This document shows positions 59,565 to 64,000 of a stretch of 64,000 nucleotides of DNA, one piece after another. This stretch comes from Spodoptera frugiperda (taxonomy: Eukaryota > Arthropoda > Insecta > Lepidoptera > Noctuidae), in contig NC_064240.1 of the NCBI RefSeq assembly GCF_023101765.2, positions 1,798,001-1,862,000 on the forward strand, written 5' to 3'. The stretch's first letter is position 1; each line of letters opens with the position of its first letter. A program made the translations under genes and the position numbers. Under the pieces are notes generated by a model, which made no database searches, had not been told where the DNA came from, and worked only from the letters and a program-made list of their open reading frames with translations.

Positions 59565-59700
59565 CGGTTTATTCACGTCAATTAATGGAGAAAAGCTCTA
59601 CTAATTTAGACCCACAGAAGGACTCATCATGAGCGCGTCCAGCGTGCGCAGACACGGCAACGTCGCACAGCTTACTGACAAAGTAGGCGGTGCGACTTTA
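59565..59700. mobile_element. TIR element relative, copy 2 (rearranged)
   Basis: CACGGTTTATTCACGTCAAT and TAATGGAGAAAAGCTCTACT match the left end of the element at 18542-18692. The interior (GGACTCATCATGAGCGCGTC, CAGCGTGCGCAGACAC) is the inverse of the copy-1 interior. The right terminal repeat is missing. Confidence 0.6.
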
Positions 59701-60141
59701 TGTAATTTTAGACTTCTCATAATATAATTGTAGAAAATCAAGCATTAGTTTATATCGGATAAAAAAGCTTCGAAAAAAAGCGTGCGATACAATCTATATA
59801 TTGTTTATGTCACCTCTGAAATTGTCTTCGAAGATTAAAAGGCGTGGCGGTGTATTTCATTCAAAAATATTATTATTCGGATTTCTTCAGACATCCTTCA
59901 GGCGGTATATCGATAAATATTTCAGAGATTGAAATCTTTTAACTGAAAGTTTTGTAGCGAAAAATTGCATTGTAGTTCAGAGGTGTTTCACTATTACGGC
60001 GCTTTTGTTGCCGTTGGATCTAGTAAAATACAACGTCATTGTTAATATTTAATTTACACGATTTCCAATCACATTGAGTGAACAAAAATATAATATAAGT
60101 AAAATTTTCATTCATTAAACAGGTTAACAACTTTGAAAACC
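59701..60141. other. AT-rich spacer
   Basis: Nothing recognised. Confidence 0.4.
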
Positions 60142-60290
60142 AGAGGCATTACAAGTGCGTTGCTAGGGTGCCCTTTTCGGGGTTAGGAATTTAAGGGTTA
60201 TTGGAGATACAAGGATTAGGAAGATTAGGAAGGGGGGTAATTGGGCCTACGAAATCCTCGTCGCGGATCTGACTTGCACTTTGACCGTTT
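60142..60290 (-). mobile_element. LINE/SINE 3' repeat, inverted copy
   Basis: CCAGAGGCATTACAAGTGCG, GTGCCCTTTTCGGGGTTAGG, AATTTAAGGGTTATTGGAGA and GGGTAATTGGGCCTAC are the inverse of 61830-61940, with very few differences. Confidence 0.75.
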
Positions 60291-60585
60291 TTTTTTCTAT
60301 TAATCTAGAATCAGATAGGGCAACCAGTGGCATTGCTGGCAATGCTTGGATTTGTGCCAATTGGCACCGGATTCCGACCACTTATTTGATTAATTGTTGT
60401 TTAATTACCTACATGTGTGCTGGGATGAGGTTAATAAATGTACACGGTTTTGAATGTGTGAGGCAAGTCATTGGGTACTAGAAGTATTCTTGGAAGAACG
60501 TTTGTTTCGTTTTCATTATCTTAATTGTAGATATAATTAAAGTTCGTTGTACCACCTTTTAGGGTGCTTTATACCAGATATATCT
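60291..60585. other. AT-rich spacer
   Basis: Nothing recognised. Confidence 0.4.
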
Positions 60586-60950
60586 TTCTATGCTATGCTG
60601 TGAGGATGTAATAGTTAAGCTGTGAAACAATATAACCATTTCCACTGATACCATGCTATGTAGCGGTGCGAGTAAGACGTGCTACGAAGATATGCCGACG
60701 CAATGTATAATACAATAATAATACAATGTGTCGATAGTAGGAAACCATCCATAGCATATATCTACAGCATGCATCCATAGCATACATCTATAGCACGACT
60801 CATCCATAGTACACAAAAATCATATCTTAGTTGAACACGTAACCCACATAACTTAGAACTGGTGGAAATCAGTGTTAAGTTATGTGTACCAATGAATATG
60901 TTTGTTAGAAGCAAAACGCATACTGGTGGCAAACATCCTTACATAAACAT
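60586..60950 (+). mobile_element. TIR element family, copy 3
   Basis: Shares GTAATAGTTAAGCTGTGAAA, GCGGTGCGAGTAAGACGTGC, AGGAAACCATCCATAGCATA, ATCTTAGTTGAACACGTAAC and TATGTGTACCAATGAATATG with the copies at 32649-32930 and 54628-54898. ATCCATAGCATA-type units are locally repeated at about 60745-60815. Ends are eroded. Confidence 0.6.
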
Positions 60951-61784
60951 TGAAAAATATTTTCTTCCCTTATATAACAAGCTATAATGAAGAAAAAATA
61001 ACATAGTACTATTTAAAGCATATCACTAGATTTAACAAAAAGGAAAAAGAATCCTTGCTGAGCAAAGATTTCACTCAACTAACTCTTTCATTAGATACAC
61101 GAAGCTAGAAAAGTAACTACTGAAAACTTAATATACTATGTGCTTCAATCTTCTCTTTAAGAAGCAAAGTACTACGTTATGTAACACTCAGTGTATGACC
61201 TAGCTCGTCTTTTAACAATCTAATGAAGTGTCGTGAATACCAAGATGAAATAGGGGTTACATTTAACCAAGAAAGCGTGGGTAAAATCAGGCCAAGGCTC
61301 GACCGCAATAGGGTTAAACACACTAATCAAATTACAAATGAGAAAGAGAGAGGGAGATAGAGGAAGAAAAGAGATGGGTATACTTCACCTATTTCTACTT
61401 CGATTTAATGTGTCTTAGTTTTAGTTTGAAGTAAGGTTCTATATGTTTCGACTAGTTGCGACTGCTGCTTTGATAGGAAAAGGTTTGCTATAGTATCTTC
61501 TTATTATTAGCTAATATATACATATTCATTCTGAATGAAAGAATAAATAAAAATGTAACGGAACAGAGCCAGAAATTACAACTTTCATACAGAAATTGAA
61601 TTTTTTACCGGAAAATCTTAGTTCAGTTCAGCTAAGATTACGAAGATCGCTCTGTGAAGGTAAATGTATTCATTGGACCATTGAAAACATTGGTACGTGC
61701 AGTTGTATTTTAAGTGTGGGAGAGCCATGCTTTGGCACAAATGGGCCACCTCAACCGAAGTGATACCACGGCCTTACAGAAAAC
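60951..61784. other. AT-rich spacer
   Basis: A short purine-rich run (GAGAAAGAGAGAGGGAGATA, about 61340) is present. Otherwise nothing was recognised. Confidence 0.4.
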
Positions 61785-62000
61785 CGACGTAAAACAACGC
61801 TTGCGTTGTGTGAGTGAGGTTACTGTAGGCCCAATTACCCCTCTTCCTAATCTTCCTAATCCTCGATTCCCCAATAACCCTTAAATTCCTAACCCCGAAA
61901 AGGGCACCATAGCAACGCACTTGTAATGCCTCTGGTGTTTCAGATGTCCATGGGCGGTGGCACCATAAAATAATTACCGGCTTATACCATAAAAAAATCG
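61785..62000 (+). mobile_element. LINE/SINE 3' repeat, direct copy
   Basis: GTGAGTGAGGTTACTGTAGG, CCCAATTACCCCTCTTCCTA, CCCTTAAATTCCTAACCCCG, GCAACGCACTTGTAATGCCT and CAGATGTCCATGGGCGGTGG form a repeat I recognise as common in moths. It forms an inverted pair with 60142-60290. Confidence 0.78.
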
Positions 62001-62814
62001 AATGTAGAAGTCAGCCTAAAGCTTGGATTTAGCTGTATTTGTGAAGGGCTGATGGGATTCGATGTTAATAAATAACATACTGTTTTCCCTAATAACTATC
62101 ATGAAACGAGTAAACAAAAGGCTAACGAAATAATGTTTCTTCTGTAATTTTCGTGGTTAAAAAAACAAAAACAAAGTTAATTAATTCAAAGAAAATCAGG
62201 GCAAGCTCAAACACTGCACAACCATTTAAAAATACAAGCTACGTTTGTTAAGGAAACAGTATGTACTTACGCTTATTAAACACATTGCCTACAATTTGGC
62301 GTCTACTCAACGCCAGTCATTACCAACTTAAACCACATAATTGCAACTATAAAACTTAACCCAACGGCAAATAGTTCAAATTCGTGTAACAAAGAAAATT
62401 GGGTTAATTATTATTAGAGGTGACCCCTATTGTTAGGTTAAGGAGTTCTCTGTAGTACTTTGTAAGTAACAATATTTAAAGTTTTAATTAAGAAACAAGA
62501 AACTGAAATATGGGCGTTGAAAATGTAGTATGATGAACTGAGATGGATTGTGTTCCTGCTTGTGTTGGGAACGAAGCTTGGAAATAATTATACGGAGTGT
62601 TTATTTAGGATTTTAGCTTGATATATATTTACCGGAGAGGCTGGAACGCACACGAAATTTTAACTCAATGTATCATGGTTGACAATTACAAAGTTTTGTC
62701 AGTCGGCGACGCGACGTGGGTGAACGATCGTCGGCTTTATAACGCTATGGTGTTTTGTATACTGGTGCGTTGTAACGTGAAGATTACATCAATGTTTTGT
62801 CTTTTATTTTTAAT
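62001..62814. other. AT-rich spacer
   Basis: A 73-codon plus-strand frame (62618-62839) spans a GC-richer patch around 62700 but has no recognisable motif. Confidence 0.4.
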
Positions 62815-63005
62815 ATTTTATCACATCACATCACGTTAACAGCCTATTAAGTGGCCACTGCTGATAAGAGGTCTCTTCTTGCGCGTAGAAGGTTTGACCA
62901 TTAATCACTACGCTTGATCAATGCGGGTTGGCGATTTTATAAGCCCTGGTTTCCTCACGATGTTTTCCTTCACCGTTAGTCAGTCGTGTCTAAATAACCT
63001 AAATG
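62815..63005 (-). mobile_element. Composite SINE fragment
   Basis: ATCACATCACGTTAACAGCC, GTAGAAGGTTTGACCATTAA, TGATCAATGCGGGTTGGCGA and CCTCACGATGTTTTCCTTCA are the inverse of the SINE body at 51306-51550. Head missing. Confidence 0.75.
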
Positions 63006-63567
63006 TAACTACGTGGCAAAAATCTTGCTTCAAACACCGTAAACAACTACTAACGCATCCATTTCTATAAAATCACACAAATCCAAGTTAAGATTTAATC
63101 CTTGATCGTTTATTGGATAAAAGTTTGTTAAGAATTTGCAATTTAAAAATTCTTAAAAATAATACGAAATTTTATCGTTTCCAATAGGTCTGTCGATGTC
63201 GTACCTCCCTCTTCATAATATTATCTACTTCTTCGTTATATTATAAGGGTAGTCTACCTTAATTTAACAAGCGATAATCCCTTTCCTACGTTGCAAACCA
63301 TTTTCTCAGTACCAATCTCGGCGCCATATTGCTTTGCCCCGGTATTTAGTTAGGACGGTATCTTATAAATGCTATCTTGGCTCTATAGTAAACTAGGATT
63401 GCCTATACTTTAGGTCACATAGGCTTACTGGCAATAATATGCATTTTCTGATAATTGTTTGATACAGTCAAAAAAAGTATTTTTTTTGTGTGTGTCTTAA
63501 TAATTAGCTTTTTGAGTTCAATTTATTAACCCTTACATGGTCGTTTAACCAGACAGGACCAGGGACC
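63006..63567. other. AT-rich spacer
   Basis: Nothing recognised. Confidence 0.4.
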
Positions 63568-63599
63568 AAACCACGACGCAGGAGACTGCGTCGTGGTTT
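63568..63599. repeat. Perfect hairpin: 14-bp stem, GAGA loop
   Basis: AAACCACGACGCAG (63568-63581), loop GAGA (63582-63585), CTGCGTCGTGGTTT (63586-63599). The stem is uninterrupted and followed by another T. It lies within a minus-strand 67-codon frame (63504-63707) that I do not support as a gene. GGACATAAAA is repeated three times within 60 bp to its right (about 63628-63665). Confidence 0.9.
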
Positions 63600-64000
63600 T
63601 GTGCTAAAATAAAACATTACGTAGAAAGGACATAAAATATCATAAATAGGACATAAAAATGGGACATCCGCGTCGCTGTTACGAGGTGGACTAATAGTTA
63701 AAAGCATGCATTAAGGCAGCTACTCGAAATCGCAAATAATTCTATGAACAGTATGAAAAATATTCTTAGTTTTTAAACTATCCGGTCTCACAGACATATA
63801 TGTCACCAATGGCGGGTTAATAACCATTACACTTTGATCTCCGATTGAATATTTCACAGGGAACGTAAAATCTTGACTGACTAAAACAGAAGACCCTTTG
63901 ATAAACAAAAAACTGAATATTTATCAATTTATTTTGGATTTTTCTTTAAACCAATAACTCCGTTATTAAGATTCCCCGAAGCCAAAGACAGATTAGCGAT

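Overview
This is a 64 kb piece of AT-rich insect nuclear DNA, most likely from a moth, possibly a noctuid. The assignment rests on repeat families I recognise as lepidopteran: several Helitron types (5' TC, 3' hairpin plus CTAG|T), tRNA-derived SINEs, R1-like LINE tails ending in a conserved block plus poly-A, a repeat carrying an inverted GGGTTCCGTA motif with (GGAC)n, and a mariner-like transposon. There are no bacterial-style operons, CRISPR arrays, rRNA genes or free-standing tRNA genes. I found no host protein-coding gene I can name. The window reads as intergenic or long-intron DNA packed with mobile elements, most of them non-autonomous or dead. Family names are from memory and were not checked against a repeat library.

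Layout. 0-7 kb: a 152-bp Helitron, a 1-kb minisatellite of 16-bp units, a 670-bp lepidopteran repeat, a weak inverted-repeat element, a 377-bp Helitron and, 10 bp after it, a MITE with 59-bp terminal inverted repeats. 7-23 kb: mostly unremarkable DNA with two tRNA-derived SINEs, several R1-like tails (two with target-site duplications), a SINE split by a LINE tail, a TIR element at 18.5 kb and two pairs of diverged low-copy repeats. 23.6-28.9 kb: the most structured region, a Helitron swollen to 5.3 kb by a roughly 610-bp AAAAT expansion, a dead mariner-like element and a 1.76-kb element with 8-bp target duplications that itself holds a LINE fragment. 33.9-35.3 kb: the inverted, uninterrupted paralogue of that Helitron, which preserves the empty site for the 8-bp-duplication insertion. 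35-49 kb: sparse repeats, an inverted copy of the 377-bp Helitron, a GC-richer patch with a splice-donor-like end (possible first exon, 41.84-42.10 kb), a TATA/initiator pair at 46.4 kb and strong palindromes at 46.87-46.91 kb. 49-64 kb: SINE and LINE fragments, a small Helitron, copies of a roughly 270-bp TIR element, a LINE tail with a perfect 16-bp target duplication at 57.5 kb, an inverted repeat pair 1.7 kb apart, and a 14-bp-stem/GAGA-loop hairpin near the right end.

No set of genes here works together as a pathway. The interest lies in the order of transposon insertions and in a few unexplained structures: the minisatellite open in all frames on both strands, the 8-bp-duplication element with an unassigned protein, the hairpins, and the promoter- and exon-like patches.
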